Part shown: positions 27,889 through 38,922 of the stretch, in pieces | How positions within the stretch are numbered: the stretch's first letter is position 1 | Layout: each line of letters begins with the position of its first letter | Origin: Saccharomycopsis crataegensis | Taxonomy: Eukaryota; Ascomycota; Saccharomycetes; Ascoideales; Saccharomycopsidaceae | NCBI RefSeq assembly: GCF_037102585.1 | Contig: NW_027043819.1 | Span: 1,860,001 to 1,924,000 of the forward strand | DNA length: 64,000 bases | Reading direction: 5' to 3' | Notes under the pieces: generated by a model | What the model was told of the DNA's origin: nothing | What the model saw: the letters and a program-made list of their open reading frames with translations, nothing else | Database searches by the model: none | Position numbers and translations under genes: made by a program

Positions 27889-29313
27889 AACAGAATTAAT
27901 AAAATCTGGATAGAAGGGAATTAATAAACTCAGAAAATAAAACATATTTGACCAGATAAATGAATTTTGAATCTTTTCATTTGGGTAACCAAGAAGATGG
28001 ATTGCTACAGAAAAAGAATGAAGAAATGTTAAAGAAAAAGGATATCTCAAGTATCATACTATAACAGACAAAATAAATAAAAGAAAAATAGAGGGACATG
28101 GGAAGGAATGCCATCTAGTCAATATATCAGTCACCCACACAAATTGTGAAGCATACTTTTAAGCCTTAGTTTTAGAATAAAATAGTATGCTGTTTGTGCA
28201 AAGAATTCAAAACATGAAATCTGTATCAATTTATCGAGAACTAGACATTTCATACCCTAATATCCATTCACTGCATTCGCGATGGCAACTTGAAAGACCT
28301 CATTGCGTTATTTAAATTTTTCAGGCGCCATATCACTTAACTAAAATCAATTTGGTGGAAATATCAGTGGCACGATATATAGCTTCTTACTGACTAAGAA
28401 CAAAGATAATATTTTATGCAAATGTGTGATTCTTGGACTGCTCTTCGCTCATGCGCGCTTATTTCATGTCGCCCAGGAGTTATAAAGATGCTCATTGAGC
28501 TAAAATTGGAACATTTATATTCGCAATAGAGAATATGAATCTTCATCTGATCAATAGCGTAGTCATTTTTTTATTCCATCACTAAGAAGGATAATCTTTT
28601 TTTGGTCTTTGGTTTTAGAAATCACATCAAAATACACAAAATACACAAAATGGGTAATATTTCTCTGGGCGACCTATATACAGTATAATATATTGAGCCT
28701 CGTCATCTCATTAAAATTGGGCTCAGCTCTCAGTAATAGATGAATATTTAGACATGGTACCTTGAATTTATCGTTTATAACGTTACATATAGGAAGCTTG
28801 CTCAATCAATTGATCAACTTCCATTCTAGCATGAGCTAATTATTGTTACTGGGAAGAAGAGATTTTAGCGACCAAATTCAATAATAGGTCGCCATTGTTC
28901 AGTAACATTGAAGAGAATTTCAACACAAGACAGCTGTAGAATCATAGGCGGATATTGTTAAGACATATTTTCCAAAAATAGTATGTAGTGTTGTTGCTAT
29001 CATACTATGACTTCCCATATACAACAGCTAAAAATTGGAATTAAGCGCACGCAGACAGCATTCTAATCGCAGAAAAGTGACACAAAAAATACTATCAGAT
29101 GTGAATCAATGTAACGCCAAACAGCACCCATAGCAGTGTATTGTCTCAAGAGGATAGCCACATTAATATCCATAATAACCATCTACCAGCTTTTTATCTA
29201 TAATAATTTATCCAGTACATTTATTTTGGTGCTTGGGCCTCTTTTGTTGTTTTATTGAGTAGTATATCATTTGCTAGGTATTCCAAAAACATTATCAATG
29301 AAAAGTCCAAACT
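27889..29313. other. 1.4 kb stretch without a recognised gene
   Basis: Between SOM1 and the next plus-strand gene. I see AT-rich sequence, a tandem pair of AATACACAAA (about 28630-28649), a possible 6-bp stem GCGACC/GGTCGC at 28868-28892, and no open frame of note. No tRNA boxes, snoRNA C/D pair or LTR ends were found by eye. It may hold a long promoter or an unannotated RNA. Confidence 0.4.
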
Positions 29314-32300
29314 ATGAACTTGGACAAGTCTCAATATAATATTAATTCCTCAAAGGAATTTTATGGCTTTCTCGAGACATATCTTCTTTCATTGGATCAG
29401 AGCCCGAGTTTTGACCAGGCGAACTCCAATCTTGTTTTCTTTCTATCATTTGTTGCGCTATACATCGATACCCCATCAGATTCAAACAAAAATTCGTTCT
29501 CAATAATTTTATCTAGAAACCCTGAGCATATATTATACAGAACATCTAGAATTCTAGTCAAATCCAAATTGTTTTCCAACAACACAACGAAAACATTTCT
29601 CATATCCAAGTTACTATCGATGTTGAATTTGAATGTTCACCTTAGTAACATTAACTTGAAGCTTTTCCTTGGGTTTGTTTTTATAAATCTCATAAAAAAA
29701 GATGATGATGCCTTTGATTCATCCTACGAAGATGATAACTCTCGTAATGGAAGAAACGACGCTGAAGAACCAAAATTCAATATCAACGATATTAGAATGG
29801 ACGAAGATGAAAACGGTAATAATATATCTAGCTTGAATGATTCGGTAATAGATATTTTGAAGAGCTACTCATCTTTTAAAATCTTTTTTAAAATATTATA
29901 TTTCAACAACTTTATAAATATTTATCTGAAACCAAAGAAAAGTGTTAAAGAGAAGAAAGTGGTTGAAGCAGGAAAAAACGGTGAGAAAATTGGCAATGAT
30001 AACCTAATAAATGAGAGCTTAATAGAATATGAAGACATCCTGGAACATTGCAAATTCATTGAAGAATATAACACATATATTAAAGGAAACAACAGAAATT
30101 TGGAAATTATCAATTATGATAAAAGCTTACAACTGGAGCTCGTCAATGATGAGGATTACTTTATAAAAATTTGCTACTCCCAAGAGAAAGCTTTGTTAAA
30201 CCCGGACACTTCAAAAGACTTAGATAGAGCATTTGAGGCTCTCTCAGAATTCGACTTATCGAATCCGAAGAGTACTGATAATATTCTCCAGAAAATTATT
30301 GACAACGATTCGGAATTCAAAAGTATCATTTACCGAAGTAAGAAAATAATATTATCAAAAATTTACATGAAATTAATATCCAATTTTTTGAAATTTTTCT
30401 CTTTAACATTTGATGAAATCATGTGTGTTAGCAAAAACTTTGTGATTGACTTTCTTTTGAAGAATTTATCGATTTTTGAAGCTGATCTGGACCAAGAGGA
30501 TCAAGAGGATCAACTTGGCGATGGCTTGCATCGTCGCGCCAGTGTCAACAAGCGTGGGAGTGTCAGATTCGATAACGGTATAGTTTTCAATGATAATCTT
30601 TCTAAAGATTTAATTCAATTTGGCAGCTACAAAAAGTTTTTGGTAAAGTCGAACAAATCAGAAATAAAGAATTTGAATGAACTCAAATTTGAATTGTTGT
30701 TGTTATTGAATGAACAATATATGGCTGTGACCCATCTACAAAAATCACTTCAGCAAAGATTTGAAAAAAACACCCTAGGAAAGCTATTGTACTACAAACA
30801 TTTAAAACTAATACAAATTAAAACAGAAATCAATAGCATCTTGAACCAAAAATTGCAAATTAATGAGAATTTGCAAAAAACATTTGAAGCTCAATACGGA
30901 GAAGAGTTGAGTGCGGTTGAGAAGCTTCAAGCTGAGCAGGAGTTCAATCAAAAATATTACGGTGTTAACGAACAAGTTGAATATCTGGTTGATACCACTG
31001 ACTTGTATGAGAAAGTCTCCTCACAATTTAAGGATGAGTTTGATAAATTAACAACTTTTGAGAATAATTTACAAAAATTGAAAGAATTATTTGAAACAAA
31101 TGAGTTCTTTTCCACCGGAGATAAGGCAAGTGATCAAAGAAATTTACATGAGTTTCTAACTATTTTACGAAAAGACAATGCACAAGCTCAACTTGTATCT
31201 GCTGAGGATTTGAACTTGTATTTGAAACTTAAAAAGTCCGAAATATTTTTGATAATTGGCCCAAAACTTCAAAACAATGTTTTTGATTGTTTGATTGGTG
31301 CCCATTATTTTGACAAAAGTCAGAAAACTGGAAACAAAAGCGAAATTGATGGTCTGTTGGAATCAGCCTTAAGAATTTATGTGAACTTCGTTGGATTCCT
31401 AATTTACAGTTTCAATCGCCAAACTAACAATTGCAATAAGATATTGATTTTGAAGATGCTTTACTTAATTCTTAAGGAAATGAAGCGGAATCGTGAAATC
31501 CGTGAAGAGAAGAAAGCAGCAAATAGACGTCTGTCAATTTTCAACCCAGGTGATATGAATTTGGATATTGGCAAAGATCCACGTTCTTTGACTTCTCTGA
31601 ATTCTGCAAATGGTACTAATTTCTGTGAATTTTATCTTAATGACTTGAAGGTGTTAGTTGATATTTTCATACGCGAACTATACAATCTTTCCCCAGAAAC
31701 ACAGCTTCCGGTGATAAATAATTACTTGAGGGTTTTTTTTCTATTGTTAGATATTACACCTTTAAATTATTTGAAATTTAATCTGAAATATAAACATGTT
31801 GGCAAAGATGATATGAATTTCAATTATGATAACGGCAGTGGGTATAAAAGAAAAGAGATTTTGGAATTGCTTGTGTATTTAAGCGATTACAATATTAACG
31901 AACTAGCAAAGAAGTGCTATGACAACGACGGGATCCCTCCCGATATTTTGGCGTCGGAAGATGAAAAACCCTCTTCTACACCTGAAACACAGTCTGAAGA
32001 CTCCTTACTTACAAGAAAACTTGCAAGGAAATGCCTTTGTATTGGTTGGTTGGGCCTCAGTAGTTATATTGTCGATAAGGCATTCCAATTGTATGGCCTT
32101 GGTAATATAAATGACTCAAAATTCTCTCCTAACGCCATTTCAAGAACCTCTACCGCTTCATCATCATCATCATCAATTTTCAATAACACTCATGCTAACT
32201 CAGCCGACAGAATGACATTATCCAAGAAGCTATCAAATTTAAGAATAACCAACAATAATACTGGGGGAAGTACGAAATCTGCGGCTCATGGTGGAGTGGG

Positions 32301-32805
32301 GGTCACTAATAACGGGCAACCTGCTTATCAAAATACTGCTTCACCGATACTGTTATCACCAGCAAAAATAGAGAGCCCAAGTGGTTATGGAGTTGGCAGT
32401 CCAAATGAAGCATGCTTGAGCCCTTATTATAATAAACCAAATAGGGCCAGTCTTGGCGGCTCACTCAGCAACCCGGAAGTTAATATTAGTAGAAGAAACA
32501 ATATTAGTGCTGATTTCAATACCACTAGAAATGATAGAGTTAGAAATGGTCTTCAGAAGGAATTTTATTCTCCAACTTTTCCTGATTCCAGTCACTCTCA
32601 GGTAAGTCTTCCTGTTAGCACTGCATCTTCTTCTTCTAGATCAACCAGAAAGAAGCCACCACCACCACCTCCCCCTTCTGCATCGCCCTCAAGGAGCTCA
32701 AGACCATCGCCTATAACTGAAGGAAAGAGGTTACCGCCGCCCCCACCACCTCCTTCGAGAAAGATGAGAGTCATAAAATCTGCGGTTGAATTATCGTATT
32801 CATAA
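29314..32805 (+). CDS. Large proline-tailed protein, possibly SPIN90/Ldb17-like
   Basis: 1163 residues, one exon. I do not recognise it firmly. The N-terminal 400 residues are helical and hydrophobic with an acidic insert. At about 405-418 are two basophilic sites (RRAS, KRGS) and another at about 737 (RRLS), fitting PKA-type sites. Residues around 457 contain FELLLLLNEQYM, and around 843 YKRKEILELLVYL followed by RKLARKCLCIGWL; these resemble landmarks of the SPIN90/Dip1/Ldb17 fold that activates Arp2/3. The C-terminus is disordered and ends with two polyproline runs (7 prolines each at about 1114 and 1140), suitable for SH3 domains or profilin; yeast Ldb17 also has a proline-rich tail and binds Sla1. 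Yeast Ldb17 is only 491 residues, so the assignment is tentative. Confidence 0.45.
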   Translation: MNLDKSQYNINSSKEFYGFLETYLLSLDQSPSFDQANSNLVFFLSFVALYIDTPSDSNKNSFSIILSRNPEHILYRTSRILVKSKLFSNNTTKTFLISKLLSMLNLNVHLSNINLKLFLGFVFINLIKKDDDAFDSSYEDDNSRNGRNDAEEPKFNINDIRMDEDENGNNISSLNDSVIDILKSYSSFKIFFKILYFNNFINIYLKPKKSVKEKKVVEAGKNGEKIGNDNLINESLIEYEDILEHCKFIEEYNTYIKGNNRNLEIINYDKSLQLELVNDEDYFIKICYSQEKALLNPDTSKDLDRAFEALSEFDLSNPKSTDNILQKIIDNDSEFKSIIYRSKKIILSKIYMKLISNFLKFFSLTFDEIMCVSKNFVIDFLLKNLSIFEADLDQEDQEDQLGDGLHRRASVNKRGSVRFDNGIVFNDNLSKDLIQFGSYKKFLVKSNKSEIKNLNELKFELLLLLNEQYMAVTHLQKSLQQRFEKNTLGKLLYYKHLKLIQIKTEINSILNQKLQINENLQKTFEAQYGEELSAVEKLQAEQEFNQKYYGVNEQVEYLVDTTDLYEKVSSQFKDEFDKLTTFENNLQKLKELFETNEFFSTGDKASDQRNLHEFLTILRKDNAQAQLVSAEDLNLYLKLKKSEIFLIIGPKLQNNVFDCLIGAHYFDKSQKTGNKSEIDGLLESALRIYVNFVGFLIYSFNRQTNNCNKILILKMLYLILKEMKRNREIREEKKAANRRLSIFNPGDMNLDIGKDPRSLTSLNSANGTNFCEFYLNDLKVLVDIFIRELYNLSPETQLPVINNYLRVFFLLLDITPLNYLKFNLKYKHVGKDDMNFNYDNGSGYKRKEILELLVYLSDYNINELAKKCYDNDGIPPDILASEDEKPSSTPETQSEDSLLTRKLARKCLCIGWLGLSSYIVDKAFQLYGLGNINDSKFSPNAISRTSTASSSSSSIFNNTHANSADRMTLSKKLSNLRITNNNTGGSTKSAAHGGVGVTNNGQPAYQNTASPILLSPAKIESPSGYGVGSPNEACLSPYYNKPNRASLGGSLSNPEVNISRRNNISADFNTTRNDRVRNGLQKEFYSPTFPDSSHSQVSLPVSTASSSSRSTRKKPPPPPPPSASPSRSSRPSPITEGKRLPPPPPPPSRKMRVIKSAVELSYS

Positions 32806-33140
32806 ACGGTTCTTTGCCTCATTTGAATTTCTTCTCCCCTTACCATTCATAATAAATCTTCTTTTTGTTCCTCGTTATCATTTGTATTATTACCATCACC
32901 ATTTTCATGACTACTATTATTCCAAAGTTATCAAACTCCCTCAAATGTACAATATAATGCTCAAAATTTACGGTACCTAGAACACATCTTGATAAATAAG
33001 AAGCTTTTCTTTCCTGATGATATATATGAAAAAAAAAATAGTAATAATAATAAAATGTAGACAAAAGAAAAAAAAAATGAAAACAAGAACAAAAAGAAAA
33101 AAAAATTAATAGAAAAATATTTGGTAAATTAGAGACAATA

Positions 33141-36100
33141 TTAAGCCACGAGACGCAAACTTGAGGCTGGAACACCAATCAATGAAATACCTGTAATTTT
33201 ACAAACCTTACCCTTTTCAGAAGCTTGATATTCGGCACCAACAAGCGATTCCTTCACTGAGGCAGAACCCTTATATATAGGAGTTAAGGTGGAAGCACAG
33301 ATGGTGAAATCGGCATACGGATCAAAGTTGGTTTCAATGGCATCACGAGCAATGGTATCGGCCTTGGCCTTGATCTTTTGGGCTTGCTCAGCTCTACTAC
33401 CGGTGGATACAATCTTGAGGAACTCTCCGGCAAAATAAGAAGCGGTGGCATAATTTTTGTGCTTGAATGATTGGGTCATGGCGACTTGCAAAGCATTCAT
33501 ACGGTGGGCTGGTTTCAATTTAGCCTTGGTGAAGTAAGCTGCAAGCTCCAAGTTACGTTGGATGGCATCGGCAGGTAACGAACGACGCGCCAATTCGATA
33601 GAAAGCCCCAAAATGTATTCACGACACAAATGTAAGGCTTCCACACATTTAGCTTCGGCATCTTCATCAGGCACCGCTAACACGGAAACGGTGTAAATAA
33701 CCTGGCGGAAGACTTCGATGGCATCTTCTAATTTATTGCTACGGAAAAGTCTAAACGCTTCCTGGAGACTAGCTTCCAAGGTATCGTAACCTGGAATATA
33801 TGGTTTGAGTCTAGAAGCATCGTCTTCTTCTGGGTCGGCGCGGATGTACGACAAGACTGGAGGCAATCCATCATTACCTGCCAAATAAACCTTGTTGGCT
33901 TGGTAGACCTCCATGAATCTGGCACGTAATGGTTCAAAGTTGACAATACCAACTTGACGATGCAAAAGTTGAGCAGCAGAGTCGAATTGACCAGCGGCAA
34001 CGTGAACAGCAGCATTAGATGGTGCATTCTTAACCCAGGTACCAGTTTCCGTTAAAGAAGCCTCAGTAATTTCAACATCCTCTTCAACATCACTGACCTC
34101 AAGGCCTTCATCATCCCAACCCATGTCATCTTCAGCTCCATCATCATCAAAGAAGTCCTCAGCTTCACCAAGACCCTTGGAAACATTAGCTTCATTATCA
34201 TCATCATCAAATGGATCGGCAGCATCTTCCAATTGTAAATCTTCCAATTGACCCAACATAGCCTTTTCGAAGAAGGAAGGAGCTGACTCTTTGACTGGCC
34301 AGTTTCCTAACTTTCTTGTTGGTTTCAAAACTTCAATTGGCTCGGAAATGTCATCTGGCAATTCAATTTCATCAACATCGATACCAGCAGCTTCCAAAAT
34401 CTGTTGAGCAAATTCGCCCAACCCGTTGGAGTGCGCAAGTGCATAAGCCAATGGCAAGTTGCCAGCTTGTGAAAAGACAGCGGCACGTTTTTCTGTACTA
34501 TTCAAATACACAGAGTTTTGAATCAATGAAGAAATATCAGTACGGTGTTCAGCAATGGTTTGCATTTTACGCAAACGCTCAAAATCACCATTGATAAGAT
34601 AGAAAAATGATAATTTTTCAAGTTGTTTTTGATCTTGGTAAACGAGCTCAACAATTTGGGTATTACCTTGTTTGAGGGCTTCTTCACCAAGAGCCTTCCA
34701 AGCAGCAGGCAACTTCAATTTTTGAGCTTCGGCAAGAGCAGCTTGTAAATCACCACTTTCAAGGGCCAACTCAAAACGGGTTTCTGGATCTTCAACAAAC
34801 TGTAAAGCAATTTCTGGATAACCCTTCTTTTGCAAGTAAGCAATGATATTTTGGCCCACAAGAGTGGAGTTCTTGATGATACGCAAGACTTCATTGAAGT
34901 TCTTGTTGACAAGAGCTTTCTTGAAACGGTATTCAGTTGGATCAATCTTAATGGTTTCAACCTTACCACTTCTTGTCAAGCAGAAAACGTTCTTACCTTG
35001 GACCTTAACAACGTAAACAGTGTTTGGCAAAGTCTTGATGATACCATTATCGCCATTCAACAAGGTATATTTGATATGGTTTAAAGTGGAGTAGAGCAAA
35101 ACCCCAGTCTCGTCCCAAGCGGCACTCTTGATACGAATGGTTTCATGCATCGATGTAATCAATTCTAATCTCTTGTTGACGATAGTGATAGTATGTTTGG
35201 ATAAAAGGGCAAGATATTCGCCATCGTGGGACCAAGTAACGTATTTGACGCTGCTAACTTGGAATTCAGCAACAACCTTTTTTTGTTGAACATCAAATTG
35301 AACAATAGAATTCTGCTTCAATAATAACACATGACCTGGGCCAGCATAAAGAAGATCTTTAATTGGATCCTCAAGCTTGATAGATTTGGTAACTGAGTTA
35401 TTCAAATCCTTGACATTCAACATACCAGTTTCTTTACTGTAAGTGACAAATCTATTTCTGGCAATGAAAATCGCAAAATCGGCAGCATCTTGACGAATAT
35501 CCAAAGGTTCAATAGCTCCACTAGCATCCTTTGGTAATTGAATCAAAGCATACATTGGGGAGTCTTCTGGACCGGTCGTAACGATGATAGAGTGTTCGGA
35601 TGGATTATAGGACAAGGATCTCAACATAGTCCATGGCTTACCAATCTTTTTAAGACTCAAAACTGGTAATGAATCCTGTTTGGTGTCAAAATTATATGTT
35701 TGAACCTGTCTTTCATTATTGACAAAAAATAATTGATTTTGAAATAATGTACTTGGTGGTCTTTCACGCTCTAATTTGAAAACCATTACACCAGAATCAT
35801 GAGCGGCGGCGAATAGATTGATCTGCGGATGAGCAGCAATTAACCAGAAACGGTCGTTTTCTCTGGTATATTGTTTGATCGAAGTTCTTTTATTTAAATC
35901 CCAGGTACGGATAGTTTTATCTTCAGACACGGAAATAATAAGGTCTTGTGTTGGATGAAATAATACCGCAAGCACATTATTAGTATGACCTCTGCAGGTA
36001 TCAACTTCCCAAGCCTTAGTTTCACTCATACGCCATAACTTGACCACTCTGTCATCACCACCAGACACAATCAATGGCAATGTTGGATGAAAAGAGGCCC

Positions 36101-36884
36101 AATTGACACCTCTATCGTGACCTTCCAACACAAACTTCACAACCGCATCAGTGTTACCAAAGATATCTTGTTGAGGCATATTTTGTCTTGATAATTGGTC
36201 TTCGAAGGATCTAGTGGCAGCTTGGGCACCAGATGGAGCAGAGTGTTTTTTGCGCAACCCGCTAATATCCCAAACACGAACAGTTTGATCCAATGAGGAA
36301 GACACAATCAAATCTTGGGTAGGATGGAATTCAGCACTCATAACGTAATGGTTGTGGCCAGTCAAGCACGCAATTTCTTGACGGTTTTGCCAGTTCCAAA
36401 TACGGATGGTTTGATCATCAGAAGTTGAAAGAATCCATGGTAATTCATTATGGAAAGAAACAGTACGCACGTAATCAAGATGACCAGAAAGGGTAAAGAT
36501 ACACTTACGGGTGATTGTGGACCAAACCTTGATAGTATAATCATCACCACCGGACACGAAAAGTGGTTGGGTTGGATGGAAATTGACACTACGGACGGGG
36601 CCGTCATGTTCTTCAAAACGATCAATTAAAGTACCCATACGATAATCCCACAATTGTATGGTAGAAGAATGAAGAGAGACAAGCACCCAAGGTCTGGTTG
36701 GGTGGAATGCCACACCTTTTGCCCTCGATGAGGACTTGGATTCGAACTGAAAGATGATTCGTTAGTATGATTTCAATTCGCGGATAGCTTGAAAGCCAAA
36801 TACCCATGATCCGATTGACCATTGTCGTATGACGCGATAATATCCGCACAATTGCAGCAAACATACCTTAGTGAGCATCTTCAT
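33141..36884 (-). CDS. COP1: COP1, alpha subunit of COPI coatomer (two exons)
   Basis: Exon 1 is 36884-36867 (six codons, MKMLTK) and exon 2 is 36746-33141, giving 1207 residues (S. cerevisiae 1201). Alpha-COP is part of the outer COPI coat for Golgi-to-ER retrieval and binds KKxx cargo. The N-terminal 320 residues hold seven WD repeats (for example STIQLWDYRMG, DQTIRIWNWQ, DQTVRVWDISG, DKTIRTWDL); a second propeller and alpha-solenoid follow, and the C-terminal domain that contacts epsilon-COP ends the protein. An acidic linker lies around 820-880. Without exon 1 the protein would begin inside the first WD repeat, which supports the splice. Confidence 0.97.
36747..36866 (-). other. COP1 intron (120 bp)
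   Basis: Donor GTATGT at 36866, branch TACTAAC at 36767-36761, acceptor TTTCAG ending at 36747. Phase 0, after codon 6. Confidence 0.95.
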
Positions 36885-37267
36885 TTTGAATGGGACGATC
36901 CTGTTAGTTCGTTATGTGGTGTTACAGTGATCTACCAAACAAATAATGTTTTTCACTTTGGGCAGAAATCGGGTTCGTGGCCAGTATTATAAGACGGGTA
37001 ACACTGTATAAAGCCTGACGATTTTTCACCAACATGCATCGTTTTCACCACCGATTACTGACTACTATTAGCATCACTATTATTTCTATTATATTATATT
37101 GTCATTATTATTACCGAATAAAGTACAGAATACTGTTTAGTTTATGAAAACACGCAAAAAAATTGGTGAAAGCAAGAAAAACGTAAATTGTAAAAGATAA
37201 ATGAGGAGAAAAAAAAAATTCTTCGATGTTCTAAGAAGAAAAATCCAGTAATTATAACATGTCATAA
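36885..37267. promoter_or_regulatory. COP1 promoter and UTR2 3' flank
   Basis: 383 bp between two minus-strand genes. AT-rich with ATT repeats around 37060-37110 and A-runs near 37150 and 37208. No specific site assigned. Confidence 0.35.
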
Positions 37268-38572
37268 TCACATCAAAACCATGGTGGCAATAACAACAGC
37301 TGCAAGCGAAATAACATTAAAGAGGTTACTTGCGTCCACTCTCACGCTCGCCAAATTCGACACATTGAAAGCAGAAGAAGTGCTACTCGCGAATTGAATA
37401 AACCCTGAGCCAGTGTAGGTATAAGTAGTACCATCGTTATTGCTATCCGCCTCACCATCATCACCATCAGCATGTCCACCGGTACCCAAACCTGTAGGGG
37501 TGGAACCATCAGATGATTTTGTAAGTGTTATATTACTGGTGTTCCCACTATTCTGAGGATTGAAACCTGTGGCATTAGTAGAGCCAATCCAGGTCTTATC
37601 GTCAGTGATTTCCACGTCACTTTGATTACCGGTAGTACCGGTATAAATGTATGCGTTAGTACCGGATTGCTTAGTTCCAGAAGGTGGATCGTAACAGGTG
37701 ATATTTGCAGAATCGATGAAAGCATAATAGTAACCAGGATCAGTTAAATCAGGAGCCGACCAATCAATGGCACCACCAGCCCAGTCAACCGTACCGATAT
37801 CTTTAGAGGCACCACCGGCCCATAAAGAAATTTGGATTCTGGATGGGGTTTGTGGATAATAGTAAGATTGGGAGGTTGCATTCCACGTTTCATTTTTGTA
37901 GAGAGTACGTCCGACTTCTCCATTAACGATCCACTGAAGACGGTCTTCAGTCCAATCAATCCCCAAAACGTGGTAGTTGTCAAATGTTGAATCGGTGGTA
38001 GTAATGTTTTTAGAGTGAGTCCAGTTAAGAATACCCTGATAATAGTAATTGGTTTGCCACTTGTAAAGATCTACTCCAACGTTTTCGTAATCAACTTCAT
38101 CCTGAACATTGGAGAAAAGAATGAAAGCAGTAACAACCCCGGCCAAGTGCGATGATTTGATTCTGGCATCGATGTGACCATACCAAATAAATCTTGTCGA
38201 AGAAACAACGGTAGATGATGCTGATTCGGTCATGGCTAAGATAATGGAGTCATCGTACTCAAGAATGGTACCTTGATAAGTCCAGTCTGATTGCAGAGCA
38301 TCACCGTAGTAGTCGTCTTCCGAAAGGAATTGGTTTGTTTTTGTGAAAGAAGTATTGGAGTTCTTGCATATTGGTTGTGGCATGCACGCCAGCATATTGT
38401 AAGACCAAAGTGGATTACAACCAGCAAGGCAGAAAGAGCCAACCCCACATAGCCCGTACTGATCACAACATGGAGTATCGATAGGACACGGATTTGTGGC
38501 GTTACAAGAAATGGCAGCACTGCTCACTTTAAGAACACTGGCCACCAATAGTACCAACGATAGAATATGCAT
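37268..38572 (-). CDS. UTR2: UTR2/CRH-family chitin-glucan crosslinking enzyme
   Basis: 434 residues. A signal peptide (about 1-19) is followed by a chitin-binding type-1 (CBM18) module with the cysteine string CPIDTPCCDQYGLCGVGSFC, then a GH16 domain (about 75-290) with the catalytic motif DEVDYE (the pair Glu-x-Asp-x-Glu). The C-terminal 130 residues are Ser/Thr/Asn-rich and end in a hydrophobic GPI-attachment tail (VISLAAVVIATMVLM). The presence of CBM18 fits Utr2/Crh2 rather than Crh1. The enzyme transfers chitin chains to beta-1,6- and beta-1,3-glucan in the wall. Many N-glycosylation sequons (NxT/S) are present in the catalytic domain. Confidence 0.93.
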   Translation of the reverse strand: MHILSLVLLVASVLKVSSAAISCNATNPCPIDTPCCDQYGLCGVGSFCLAGCNPLWSYNMLACMPQPICKNSNTSFTKTNQFLSEDDYYGDALQSDWTYQGTILEYDDSIILAMTESASSTVVSSTRFIWYGHIDARIKSSHLAGVVTAFILFSNVQDEVDYENVGVDLYKWQTNYYYQGILNWTHSKNITTTDSTFDNYHVLGIDWTEDRLQWIVNGEVGRTLYKNETWNATSQSYYYPQTPSRIQISLWAGGASKDIGTVDWAGGAIDWSAPDLTDPGYYYAFIDSANITCYDPPSGTKQSGTNAYIYTGTTGNQSDVEITDDKTWIGSTNATGFNPQNSGNTSNITLTKSSDGSTPTGLGTGGHADGDDGEADSNNDGTTYTYTGSGFIQFASSTSSAFNVSNLASVRVDASNLFNVISLAAVVIATMVLM

Positions 38573-38922
38573 GGGATCTGTTGTTGATTATTGAGGGACC
38601 TTGAGACACTAGCAGACCTATGGATAAGATAAAGTCAGATACTTCTTTCTTCTTTTTCTATCTTGCGGTAAGAAAATAATATAGACAACCCAGGTTTATT
38701 TAATTATACACCTCAATAAAATTCTCACACTAGCCTGACACATGTGCCACTCAACACAAAAAATTCTCTGCAGAAATAAAACAAGAAAAGAAAAAAGAAA
38801 AATCTATCTGCACGTGAGAGACACAACACAATAAGAAACACAGATATATATATATGTATATGTATATGTATATAATAGTATATCATTTCCACTGCTTTTT
38901 CACGATAAAATGTCCGGAATAT
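38573..38922. promoter_or_regulatory. UTR2 promoter and CPS1 3' flank
   Basis: 350 bp. CACGTG lies at 38811-38816 and an AT alternating stretch (ATATATATATATGTATATG...) at about 38843-38884. Otherwise AG-rich. The role of the box is inferred. Confidence 0.4.

Noticed and set aside
36730-36752. GTTCGAATCC, resembling a tRNA B box
   Set aside because: It is the acceptor and first codons of COP1 exon 2; no cloverleaf or A box lies at the right distance.
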